Shown here in pieces: positions 57,176-64,000 of a stretch of DNA of 64,000 nt. The stretch spans positions 992,001 through 1,056,000 of the forward strand of contig NZ_CP051680.1 in assembly GCF_012849095.1 (NCBI RefSeq). The letters are read 5' to 3'. The translations under genes were made by a program, and so were the position numbers. Under the pieces are notes generated by a model. It saw only the letters and a program-made list of their open reading frames with translations, did no database searches and was not told the DNA's origin. Each line of letters opens with the position of its first letter. The first letter of the stretch is position 1. The DNA comes from Cohnella herbarum (lineage in GTDB: Bacteria; Bacillota; Bacilli; Paenibacillales; Paenibacillaceae).

Positions 57176-57442
57176 ATGAAGGTGAACATCCTTAACGCTA
57201 AGATGAGCCAAAGCGAAGATTCAGGTTACGTCGGCCATGTTCAGTTCGAAGTCGAGCAACATAAGCAGCCGTACGAAGTAACGATTCAGAGCAACAACGG
57301 CAGAAACAATTGGAGCTACGCGCTGAATTTCAGCAACCAACCGGGAAGCGAAGACGAAATTCAGGCGGTAGACGAACGATTGGAAGAAGACGATGCTTTT
57401 TTCGAACAATTCGTTATCGCCGCGACGAATTCAATGCTGTAA
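57176..57442 (+). CDS. Small acidic protein controlled with the XRE regulator
   Basis: The 88-residue protein has no signal peptide, no membrane segment and no known motif. It appears as a beta-rich N-terminal half (VQFEVEQHKQPYEVTIQSN) followed by an acidic helical tail (DEIQAVDERLEEDDAFFEQFVIAATNSML). GGGGGTGAAAGGAAATG includes the ribosome site. It is divergent from the XRE gene with identical operators at both promoters. I do not recognise the family. It could be an antirepressor, a target effector or part of a small switch. Confidence 0.75.
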   Translation: MKVNILNAKMSQSEDSGYVGHVQFEVEQHKQPYEVTIQSNNGRNNWSYALNFSNQPGSEDEIQAVDERLEEDDAFFEQFVIAATNSML

Positions 57443-57476
57443 CGGATGAGATCGCGATAAATGATGCCATGTACAT

Positions 57477-57540
57477 AAAACGCAAAGGGCTGTCCCGTTT
57501 TAGATCCCGAAGATCTAAGCGGAACAGCTCTTTGCGTTGC
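57477..57540 (-). terminator. Terminator of the Dabb-domain gene
   Basis: A long stem pairs 57481-57506 (CGCAAAGGGCTGTCCC and on) with 57511-57536, with a few mismatches. On the minus strand it is followed by TTTTAT, so it ends the gene at 57546. It could also stop the plus-strand transcript, but without a T-run. Confidence 0.8.
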
Positions 57541-57545
57541 AGGCT

Positions 57546-57848
57546 TTATTCTTGATAATCGATTTCCAAGAAGTTCTCGACTTCGGATTCCCATCGTTCC
57601 TTGACGAATTTCTCGTGCAGAGGGTGGGCGTTATAGGCTTCGAAATCCGCCGCGTTGTCGAATGCCATCGAAAATCCGAACGCGAATTCGTTCTTCGGGC
57701 TTGTCTGCCGATATACCTTGAAATCTCTCACAACGGGGATTGAAGATAGAATCGAACGCCCGTCTTCGATGAAGCGGGTTTCTTCTTCCGATCCTTTAGC
57801 ATGTTTAAGGTTAAAAATAACCGAATGGATCATTTCCTTGTTAGCCAC
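57546..57848 (-). CDS. Dabb (stress-responsive A/B barrel) domain protein
   Basis: The 100-residue protein matches the small dimeric alpha-beta barrel family: IHSVIFNLKHAKGSEEE at the start, DFKVYRQTSPKNEFAFGFSMAFDNAADFEAYNAHPLHEKFV in the core. GTG at 57848 follows AGGGAGG by 9 bases. Function is poorly defined in the family; no substrate residue is clear. Confidence 0.85.
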   Translation of the reverse strand: MANKEMIHSVIFNLKHAKGSEEETRFIEDGRSILSSIPVVRDFKVYRQTSPKNEFAFGFSMAFDNAADFEAYNAHPLHEKFVKERWESEVENFLEIDYQE

Positions 57849-57951
57849 AAAATAAACCTCCCTAATAAATTATTCCTTAATAATTATAGGCGATTTACGA
57901 ACGGAAATGAATCGATTCAATTACCGGTTTCCCCTGGAACCAAATATGAAA

Positions 57952-57979
57952 TTTTCATATGAAATCATGTCAAATTTTA
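57952..57979 (+). promoter_or_regulatory. Motif shared with the permease promoter, copy 1
   Basis: A 28-bp stretch with core CATATGAA-TCATGT (57952-57979) is alike to 61509-61536. It overlaps the perfect palindrome ATATGAAATTTTCATAT (57944-57960). A TATACT at 58007 could be the -10 of the kinase gene, 55 bp from the motif start. It is a candidate site for the YesN-like regulator. Confidence 0.5.
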
Positions 57980-58061
57980 AAGTGTTTTTTAGGCAGCATG
58001 CTGATTTATACTTCTGAGTATATGTTGTGTGATAGGTTTAGCAATAAATAAAATTCATTTT

Positions 58062-58075
58062 AGGAAGCGCTTACA
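58062..58075. promoter_or_regulatory. Candidate cre site
   Basis: AGGAAGCGCTTACA, on the minus strand TGTAAGCGCTTCCT, differs by one or two bases from the catabolite-responsive element bound by CcpA. It lies downstream of the proposed -10 of the two-component operon, where it would act as a roadblock when glucose is present. Confidence 0.55.
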
Positions 58076-58146
58076 CTTTAGTGGGAATAACGATCTAAAT
58101 TATTATTAAATGTAATGCTATCTGATGAAAACGGAGCGCTGCCACC

Positions 58147-59934
58147 ATGCATTACTTAATCGGTATTTTCAATAACTGGAAGCTTCGCAATAAGCTTATT
58201 CTATCGTTCGTAGTGGTAGTATTCGTTCCTATTACGATAGTCGGAGTATTTCTTACGACAGAACTTCATCACAGAGCGCTTAACAACGCTCTGGAGCAAA
58301 CGTCGATCAACTTGGAACGGGTTAAGAAAAGAACGACGGAGGTCATTAATGTCGCGTATGACATCTCATACCGTTTATCCTCCGATAATCGATTGATGAA
58401 TGTGGCAACGAGCGAATACGAAACCGTATACGATGTCGTTAAAGCTTATCAGAACTATCCCGATATTAAGGATCAAATTCGCCTCTACAAAGAAATCTCT
58501 AACATCCGTCTCTATATCAGCAATAAAACTTTGCTGGACAATTGGGAATTTATTCAACCTTCCAAATCCGTGATCGAAACCGATTGGTATCAAACCGCGA
58601 TCAAGAGCAGCGGACTGATTAGCTGGAATTACATCGAGGACGAACGGGACCATCAAAAGTATTTAAGCTTGATTCGCAAAATCGATTTTTTGTCTAAAAA
58701 CGACTACGGAACGCTCGTTATTAACGTTAACTCCAGAATGCTCGATTCTATTCTGAATCAAGAATCTTACGAGACGATGATCGTGGATCAGAATAACCTT
58801 ATCGTATCGGCCAACCGGCCAGGGCGAATCGGGAAGACGCTCAAAGAGATCCATTACGACCCCAGCGTGATGGATAAGCAGAACGGAAGCTTTCAAGCCG
58901 TCATCGACGGGGAAGCATCGCGGGTTCAGATCGAACCGCTCAATCCGGATTCAAGCTTGAACGGTATACGCATTATTTCCGTCGTCTCCATCAGCAGCAT
59001 CGTTAAAGACGCCAATTATATTAGCCGGATGGCCGTTATCGTGATATCGATCAGCTTGCTTGTCGCTCTTATTATGATTTACGGTTTCTCGACGCTATTG
59101 TCCAAGCGAATGCTTAGATTAAGCAAATACATTACGAAAGCCGCTACCGGGAATTTGGATATCGCCATGGATATCGACGGAAAGGATGAAATCGGTCAGC
59201 TATCCAGGCAATTTAACGCTATGGTGTTCAGTATCAACGAGTTGCTTAGCGAGGTGAAGATTTCCAATCATCAGAAGGAGCAACTTCAATCGAAGCAAAA
59301 CGAAATTAAATTCAAAATGATGGCGAGTCAAATCAATCCGCATTTTCTATTCAACGCGCTGGAATCGATCCGAATGAAAGCTCACTTAAAGGGACAGTCC
59401 GATATTTCGAATGTGGTTCGGCTGCTCGGCAAGATGATGAGGAAAAATCTTGAAGCCGGAAATCGGACCGTACCTCTGAGAAATGAAATCGATATGGTTC
59501 GGTGCTATTTGGACATTCAAAAATTCCGTTATGAAGATCGTTTGGCTTATGAATTGCGGATTGATCCTCTTGCCGAAGCGGTACCTATACTGCCGCTGAT
59601 TATCCAGCCATTGGTGGAAAACGCCGTCATTCATGGCCTAGAGGAAAGGGAAGAAGGAGGATTCGTTCGCGTTAAAGCCGTATTGTCCGAGAAATTCGTT
59701 GAAGTCGAAGTTTATGACAACGGTGTAGGCATGTCTCGGGAAAGGTTGGAGTCGCTCTTGAAATCCATTGACGACAAGGAAGACGATGAGCTCCATCGGA
59801 TCGGATTAAGAAACGTCCATATGAGGCTCCAATTGTCTTACGGTTCGGAATACGGGTTAACGATATGGAGCGGCTGGCAGTCGGGGACGAGCATTCGATT
59901 TAAGATACCTTTAGGGGGCGGTTTACATGTATAG
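58147..59934 (+). CDS. YesM-type sensor histidine kinase
   Basis: The 595-residue kinase has a first transmembrane helix near 15-37, an extracellular Cache-like sensor (about 40-295), a second transmembrane helix near 297-320, a HAMP domain (about 320-370), a His_kinase domain with the phospho-acceptor in SQINPHFLFNALESI (near 400) and a HATPase domain (IIQPLVENAVIHGLEER; VYDNGVGM). The class senses extracellular sugars or oligosaccharides in Bacillota. GGAG is 9 bases before the ATG. It overlaps the regulator gene by 8 bp. Confidence 0.93.
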   Translation: MHYLIGIFNNWKLRNKLILSFVVVVFVPITIVGVFLTTELHHRALNNALEQTSINLERVKKRTTEVINVAYDISYRLSSDNRLMNVATSEYETVYDVVKAYQNYPDIKDQIRLYKEISNIRLYISNKTLLDNWEFIQPSKSVIETDWYQTAIKSSGLISWNYIEDERDHQKYLSLIRKIDFLSKNDYGTLVINVNSRMLDSILNQESYETMIVDQNNLIVSANRPGRIGKTLKEIHYDPSVMDKQNGSFQAVIDGEASRVQIEPLNPDSSLNGIRIISVVSISSIVKDANYISRMAVIVISISLLVALIMIYGFSTLLSKRMLRLSKYITKAATGNLDIAMDIDGKDEIGQLSRQFNAMVFSINELLSEVKISNHQKEQLQSKQNEIKFKMMASQINPHFLFNALESIRMKAHLKGQSDISNVVRLLGKMMRKNLEAGNRTVPLRNEIDMVRCYLDIQKFRYEDRLAYELRIDPLAEAVPILPLIIQPLVENAVIHGLEEREEGGFVRVKAVLSEKFVEVEVYDNGVGMSRERLESLLKSIDDKEDDELHRIGLRNVHMRLQLSYGSEYGLTIWSGWQSGTSIRFKIPLGGGLHV

Positions 59935-61483
59935 CGTATTAATTACGGACGACGAACCTACGATTCGCGAAGGCCTGCGGAATTTAATCGAATGGGAAAA
60001 ATACGGCTTTCAAGTGGCGGACGTGGCTTCGAATAGCAGAGAAGCATTGCAGAAATTTAAGCAGTATGCCCCAAACCTATTGATTATGGACATTCGTATG
60101 CCTGGAATGAGCGGATTAGAGCTTATTCAAGCTTTACGCAACTACAGCGATATTCCATTTCACGTATTGATCTTGAGCGGGTATGCCGATTTCGCTTACG
60201 CCAAGAAAGCGATTAATTTGCATATCGCCGGCTATCTATTAAAACCTGTGGACGAAGAGGAACTCACCGAACATCTGATTCAGCTGAAAACGGTGCTGGA
60301 CGCGGAGAGGTCGGATAAACTGAGGGCGGATATGCACGAAGGATCGAAAAAGGAGCTGCTGGTAAAATCCCTGCTGGCGTCAGGAGATCAGGTCGAAGCC
60401 GGTCATTATCAAGCAGATGCGGAGACTGCGGAGTTAGTCTGGGACGGTTATGAAATCGTGCTTATTACACTGCAGGGAAGAAACCGTCGAGAAATCGATT
60501 CCGCAGGGCGAACGATGTTCAAACAGGCTTGTTCACAACGATTCGACGATGCGGAGAGGGGAATTTCGTTCTGGATGGAGCCCTACTTCTGCTTGATGCT
60601 TAAGGAAAATTTACATCACCCTTTGACGAAAAAGAAGATCTACGAAGAGCTTTCGGCATTAGCTCAGGCTCATGATATGACGTTTGCCGCAGCTTCGGGG
60701 GGCAGCTTCAAGCAGCTTCACGAAATCGCTCTCTCTTATGAGAAGGCCGCAAAATTGCTGGATTTACGGTTTTTCTATGCTGCCGATCAGTTGATTACGG
60801 ATGATTTCGCTCCCGTCGGAATCCCGGTTCAGCACGAAAATGAGGAGCCTCTCAACGCTGCATCGATTGTCGACAAGCTTTATTTTGCGATTAAGATCGG
60901 TCAAGAAGAGGTTGTGGAGAAGTTGGTTTCGGACTGGGGTCAAACCCTAATCGAGAAGGGGTACTCGGAGGAATCTATCAAGCTGCAATTCACGAAATTG
61001 ATCACGCTCGTAAGAGGGAGGTTACTGGAGAGCGGCCCCGAGATAGAGGTAAGAAAACAGCCTTTGTCCGAGGGGATTCTCGAGATCTATAAACAATCGC
61101 CGTACGACTCCCTTAAACGGTATGTGATTCAACTTCTTAACGGTTTTATGCCTAGCGAAGGAAATGCGAGCATGGAAATTCATATGAAGAAAATGATTGA
61201 TCTAATCGAACGCAACTCCCATGAGAACCTAAAACTGGACACGTTAGCGGATGTCTTTAATTATAATAGCGCCTACTTGGGCAAGGTGTTCAAGAAGACG
61301 ACAGGGGAATATTTCAATACTTTTGTCGACAAAGTGAGAATTAGGAAAGCGAAAGAGCTCCTGAATCAAGGGGTTAAAGTGGCTCAGGTGGCAGAGAAGG
61401 TCGGCTTTGCGAACGTGGACTATTTTTACAGCAAATTCAGAAAATACGAGGGCGTGTCTCCCTCTTCCTTTCGTAAAAAGTAA
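59927..61483 (+). CDS. YesN-type AraC-domain response regulator
   Basis: The 518-residue protein has a receiver domain (residues 3-120; Asp in NLLIMDIRMPGMSG near 55), a central region of unclear fold (about 140-400) and a C-terminal AraC-type double helix-turn-helix (about 420-518; LDTLADVFNYNSAYLGKVFKKTTGEYFNTFVDKVRIRKAKELL). It partners the preceding kinase and most likely activates the downstream ABC genes. The ATG overlaps the kinase stop; the ribosome site (AGGGGGCGG) is within the kinase end. Confidence 0.93.
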   Translation: MYSVLITDDEPTIREGLRNLIEWEKYGFQVADVASNSREALQKFKQYAPNLLIMDIRMPGMSGLELIQALRNYSDIPFHVLILSGYADFAYAKKAINLHIAGYLLKPVDEEELTEHLIQLKTVLDAERSDKLRADMHEGSKKELLVKSLLASGDQVEAGHYQADAETAELVWDGYEIVLITLQGRNRREIDSAGRTMFKQACSQRFDDAERGISFWMEPYFCLMLKENLHHPLTKKKIYEELSALAQAHDMTFAAASGGSFKQLHEIALSYEKAAKLLDLRFFYAADQLITDDFAPVGIPVQHENEEPLNAASIVDKLYFAIKIGQEEVVEKLVSDWGQTLIEKGYSEESIKLQFTKLITLVRGRLLESGPEIEVRKQPLSEGILEIYKQSPYDSLKRYVIQLLNGFMPSEGNASMEIHMKKMIDLIERNSHENLKLDTLADVFNYNSAYLGKVFKKTTGEYFNTFVDKVRIRKAKELLNQGVKVAQVAEKVGFANVDYFYSKFRKYEGVSPSSFRKK

Positions 61484-61508
61484 TGGGTTTCGCTTCGCGA
61501 TTGTGCAA

Positions 61509-61569
61509 TTTCCATATGAATTCATGTTCAATTATACGGGTTTTGTATGCGCTTTATTTCCGATATCAT
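61509..61569 (+). promoter_or_regulatory. Motif copy 2 and promoter of the ABC permease operon
   Basis: The 28-bp motif (61509-61536) with CATATGAATTCATG is followed by TATCAT (61564-61569), again 55 bp from the motif start. The -35 region is poor, as expected for an activated promoter. It lies between the regulator stop and the permease ribosome site. Confidence 0.5.
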
Positions 61570-61596
61570 AAATACATAAAGCAAGGAGGGATCCAG

Positions 61597-62553
61597 TTGA
61601 AAGCGGTAACAACTTCATCGGATTATGTTCCGGTTCGGAAGAAGAAATCTTTCTGGAACGTGTTTGCGCAGCAGAAATACTTGTACCTGATGTCGTTGCC
61701 ATTCGTTGCTTGGGTATTCGTATTCAGTTATTTGCCGCTATGGGGCTGGACGATGGCCTTTCAGAAATTTAAGCCGGGCATTTCGTTTTTCGACCAGAAG
61801 TGGGTAGGGCTGACTTATTTCAAAGAACTGTTTCAGGACGAGCAATTTTATCAGGTGCTGCGCAATACGCTCGCGATGAGCGTCATGGGATTAATAGCCG
61901 GGTTCACTATCCCTATCATTTTTGCCATTTTGTTAAACGAGGTCAGACATCAAGTGTTTAAGAGAATTGCCCAGACGATTTCTTATCTTCCTCACTTTGT
62001 TTCCTGGGTTGTCGCGGCGGGAATCGTGACGAAAATGCTTTCGACGGACAACGGCATCGTTAACGATGTTTTAATGGGTCTTCATTTGATCAAGGAGCCT
62101 ATTCAGTTTATGGGAGAAGGCAAATTGTTCTGGGGGATCGTGACCGCTTCCGATATTTGGAAGGAAACGGGGTGGAACGCCATTATCTATCTCGCGGCGA
62201 TCGCCGGAATCGGCCCGGAGTTGTACGAGGCGGCGAAGGTAGACGGAGCAAGTCGGCTGCAGCAGGTTTGGAACATCACGCTTCCCGGTATCCGGTCCAC
62301 GATTATCATTCTTGTTATTATTTCGATCGGCCACTTGATAAGTATCGGATTCGAAAGACAGTTTTTGCTAGGCAACAATTTAGTGCGCGACTATTCGCAA
62401 ACGCTAGACTTATATTCGTTGAATTACGGCTTGGGAATGGGCAGGTACTCGTTCGGTACGGCAATCAATATGTTTAACTCGGTCGTGGCCGTAATACTCC
62501 TCTTTACCGCGAACGGATTGTTCAAAAAAATAACAAAAGAAAGCATCTTGTAG
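61597..62553 (+). CDS. Carbohydrate ABC permease, LplB type
   Basis: The 318-residue inner-membrane protein has six predicted helices and the permease EAA loop EAAKVDGASRLQQVWNITLPGI (near 207-228). It belongs to the LplB/MalF-like group used for oligosaccharide or polysaccharide-derived sugar uptake in Paenibacillus. TTG at 61597 follows AAGGAGGGA by 7 bases; an in-frame ATG at 61483 would translate through the promoter and motif. The second permease follows after 12 bp. Confidence 0.93.
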   Translation: MKAVTTSSDYVPVRKKKSFWNVFAQQKYLYLMSLPFVAWVFVFSYLPLWGWTMAFQKFKPGISFFDQKWVGLTYFKELFQDEQFYQVLRNTLAMSVMGLIAGFTIPIIFAILLNEVRHQVFKRIAQTISYLPHFVSWVVAAGIVTKMLSTDNGIVNDVLMGLHLIKEPIQFMGEGKLFWGIVTASDIWKETGWNAIIYLAAIAGIGPELYEAAKVDGASRLQQVWNITLPGIRSTIIILVIISIGHLISIGFERQFLLGNNLVRDYSQTLDLYSLNYGLGMGRYSFGTAINMFNSVVAVILLFTANGLFKKITKESIL

Positions 62554-62565
62554 GGAGGGGGCCCG

Positions 62566-63471
62566 ATGGGAACGATCAAATTAGCCAGAGGCACGCCATG
62601 GACGGATCGCCTTTTCGATATTTTCGTGTACGTCTTCATTCTCTTCGTTACCGTCATTACCTTATATCCGTTTCTGAACGTACTCGCCATCTCGCTTAAC
62701 GATTCAATCGATAGCGTTCGCGGAGGGATTACGATCTATCCTCGGCAATTTACATTAAAGAATTACGAGACGATATTTGCTTTTTCGGGCTTGATGACCG
62801 GCTTGAAAATATCCATTCTGCGCACGGTAATCGGAACTCTTCTCGGATTGATAAGCGCTTCGATGCTCGCTTTTACTTTAAGCAGGGTAGATTTTCAGGG
62901 GCGGAAATTCGTGTCCACGTTTCTCGCTCTTACGATGTACGTTTCCGGGGGATTAATCCCGTTCTACATTTTGATTAAAGATCTCCACATGATGGGGACG
63001 TTCGCCGTATATGTGCTTCCGGGACTTGTTAGCGCGTTTAATGTGTTCGTCATTCGTTCATTCATCGACGGAATTCCTTACGCATTGCAGGAATCGGCCA
63101 AGCTGGACGGCGCGAACGATTTCACGATTTATTGGCGAGTGATCCTGCCTCTCACCAAGCCGGCGCTTGCTACGATAGCCCTCTTCATTGCGGTTGGGCA
63201 GTGGAACTCTTGGATCGACACTTATTTGTATAACGGCTCCAAAGATCATCTGACTACGCTGCAATACGAGTTGATGAAAGTCATTCAAAGCACGACAACC
63301 AACGTCGATAGCTTCCGAGGCAAGAACTTGACCGAGATGATAGCCCAGGTATCTCCGGAGTCCATCAAGATGGCCATTACCATCGTCGTCACGGTTCCCA
63401 TCCTCGTCGTCTATCCTTTCCTTCAGAAGTATTTCGTTAAAGGAATGACGTTAGGCGCAGTTAAGAGCTAA
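62566..63471 (+). CDS. Carbohydrate ABC permease, LplC/YtcP type
   Basis: The 301-residue partner permease has six helices and the EAA loop ESAKLDGANDFTIYWRVILPLTKPALAT (near 180-207). GGGAGGGGG precedes the ATG. With the LplB-type permease it forms the membrane channel; the binding protein is next. As is common, no ATPase gene lies in the operon, so a shared MsmX-type ATPase encoded elsewhere is expected. Confidence 0.93.
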   Translation: MGTIKLARGTPWTDRLFDIFVYVFILFVTVITLYPFLNVLAISLNDSIDSVRGGITIYPRQFTLKNYETIFAFSGLMTGLKISILRTVIGTLLGLISASMLAFTLSRVDFQGRKFVSTFLALTMYVSGGLIPFYILIKDLHMMGTFAVYVLPGLVSAFNVFVIRSFIDGIPYALQESAKLDGANDFTIYWRVILPLTKPALATIALFIAVGQWNSWIDTYLYNGSKDHLTTLQYELMKVIQSTTTNVDSFRGKNLTEMIAQVSPESIKMAITIVVTVPILVVYPFLQKYFVKGMTLGAVKS

Positions 63472-63546
63472 GGCGTATTCGTCTCGGTATTCGCAGGCAA
63501 GCCCTGTTTATACAATAGAACACAAAAATATGGGAGGGTTTAACGG

Positions 63547-64000
63547 ATGTTCAGACTAAAATCCAAGGCTACTATTTTTCTAACGATTACGTTGCTCGTC
63601 GGCCTCATTACCGGATGTAGCGGCAATAACAAAGCTACGAACGAGGTCCAGTCCGATACGGGCACGAAGACGGAAACAAACGCGAACTCGGCTGAAGCGA
63701 GCGAACAACCCGCAGAGGAAGATTTAAGCCCGGTTACGTTTACCTACTTCGGCGAAGACCCGAATCCGAACTGGAACAATATGCAAGATGACGTAAGCAA
63801 GGAAATTACGAGAAGAACGGGCGTAACGTTGGATGCCGAATTCGCTGTTGGAGACCCTGCTCAGAAAGTAGCGCTAATTGCGACAAGCGGAGAATACCCG
63901 GACATTATCGCGGCGAAAGGCGATATCGGCAAACTGGTCGACGCGGGTGCCGTTCTCGATCTGACCGACCTCATCGATAAGCATGCTCCGAATATTAAAA
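63547..64000 (+). CDS. Extracellular solute-binding lipoprotein, 5' part
   Basis: The frame is open from ATG at 63547 to the window end (151 codons), so the gene continues outside. MFRLKSKATIFLTITLLVGL and lipobox LITGC (Cys near 24) give a lipoprotein. A Thr/Asn/Glu/Ser-rich linker runs to about residue 60. Then PVTFTYFGEDPNPNWNNMQDDVSKEITRRTGVTLDAEF starts the ABC-transporter binding fold of LplA type. GGGAGGG lies 8 bases before the ATG. It delivers the sugar to the two permeases upstream. Confidence 0.92.
   Translation, partial: MFRLKSKATIFLTITLLVGLITGCSGNNKATNEVQSDTGTKTETNANSAEASEQPAEEDLSPVTFTYFGEDPNPNWNNMQDDVSKEITRRTGVTLDAEFAVGDPAQKVALIATSGEYPDIIAAKGDIGKLVDAGAVLDLTDLIDKHAPNIK

Overview
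The window is a chromosomal segment of a Gram-positive, endospore-former-type bacterium of the Bacillota, most likely Paenibacillaceae (Paenibacillus/Cohnella-like). This is inferred from strong AAGGAGG-type ribosome binding sites with frequent GTG and TTG starts, Bacillus-type genes (dnaD, a DynA-type double dynamin, parE-parC, the mtnWXB methionine salvage set), an S-layer-homology protein, a proline-type T-box leader and YesM/YesN plus LplB/LplC-type sugar uptake genes. Gene density is normal. No rRNA, tRNA, prophage or CRISPR array was seen.

Layout. 1-5.4 kb: the 3' end of an unknown protein, then a tight run of a 3-hydroxyacyl-CoA dehydrogenase, ackA, asnS and dnaD, closed by a strong terminator. 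5.4-14.3 kb: an isolated 2863-residue Tc-toxin A-subunit-like protein carrying a PA14 insertion, behind a 250-bp upstream region with two Spo0A-box-like sites, a promoter, a palindrome over the expected transcription start and a 15-codon leader ORF. 14.4-22.8 kb: a minus-strand block in which a T-box leader precedes proB-proA-proC-mtnW-mtnX-mtnB, with mtnE upstream and divergent mtnU. 22.9-26.1 kb: a LysR regulator divergent from leuC-leuD. 26.3-31.2 kb: a cell-wall amidase, an SLH protein and an SGNH hydrolase. 31.4-39.7 kb: nth overlapping a double-dynamin gene, then a heterodimeric ABC exporter. In Bacillus dnaD and nth are adjacent; here about 26 kb separates them.

39.7-42.0 kb is a repeat region: an array of 51-bp tandem units split by a 1503-bp IS4-type insertion sequence with 25-bp imperfect terminal inverted repeats and an 11-bp target duplication. 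Its transposase gene is broken by a stop codon and a frameshift. 42.1-45.4 kb: a small membrane protein, an SGNH hydrolase and an ABC transporter pair. 45.5-50.0 kb: parE-parC (topoisomerase IV). 50-57.9 kb: a 58-residue protein, a MarR regulator, a CapA-like lipoprotein, an RlmI-like methyltransferase, a response regulator divergent from a 7TM histidine kinase, an XRE repressor divergent from an 88-residue protein with perfect palindromic operators, and a Dabb-domain protein. 58.1-64.0 kb: a YesM/YesN two-component pair followed by two carbohydrate ABC permeases and the start of the lipoprotein binding protein, cut by the window end. The promoters of the kinase gene and of the permease operon share a 28-bp motif at the same distance from the -10 box.

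The most unusual items are the orphan TcA-like giant gene with its control region, the fusion of proline synthesis and methionine salvage behind one T-box, the XRE/88-residue switch, the insertion in the 51-bp array and the shared motif in the sugar-uptake region.
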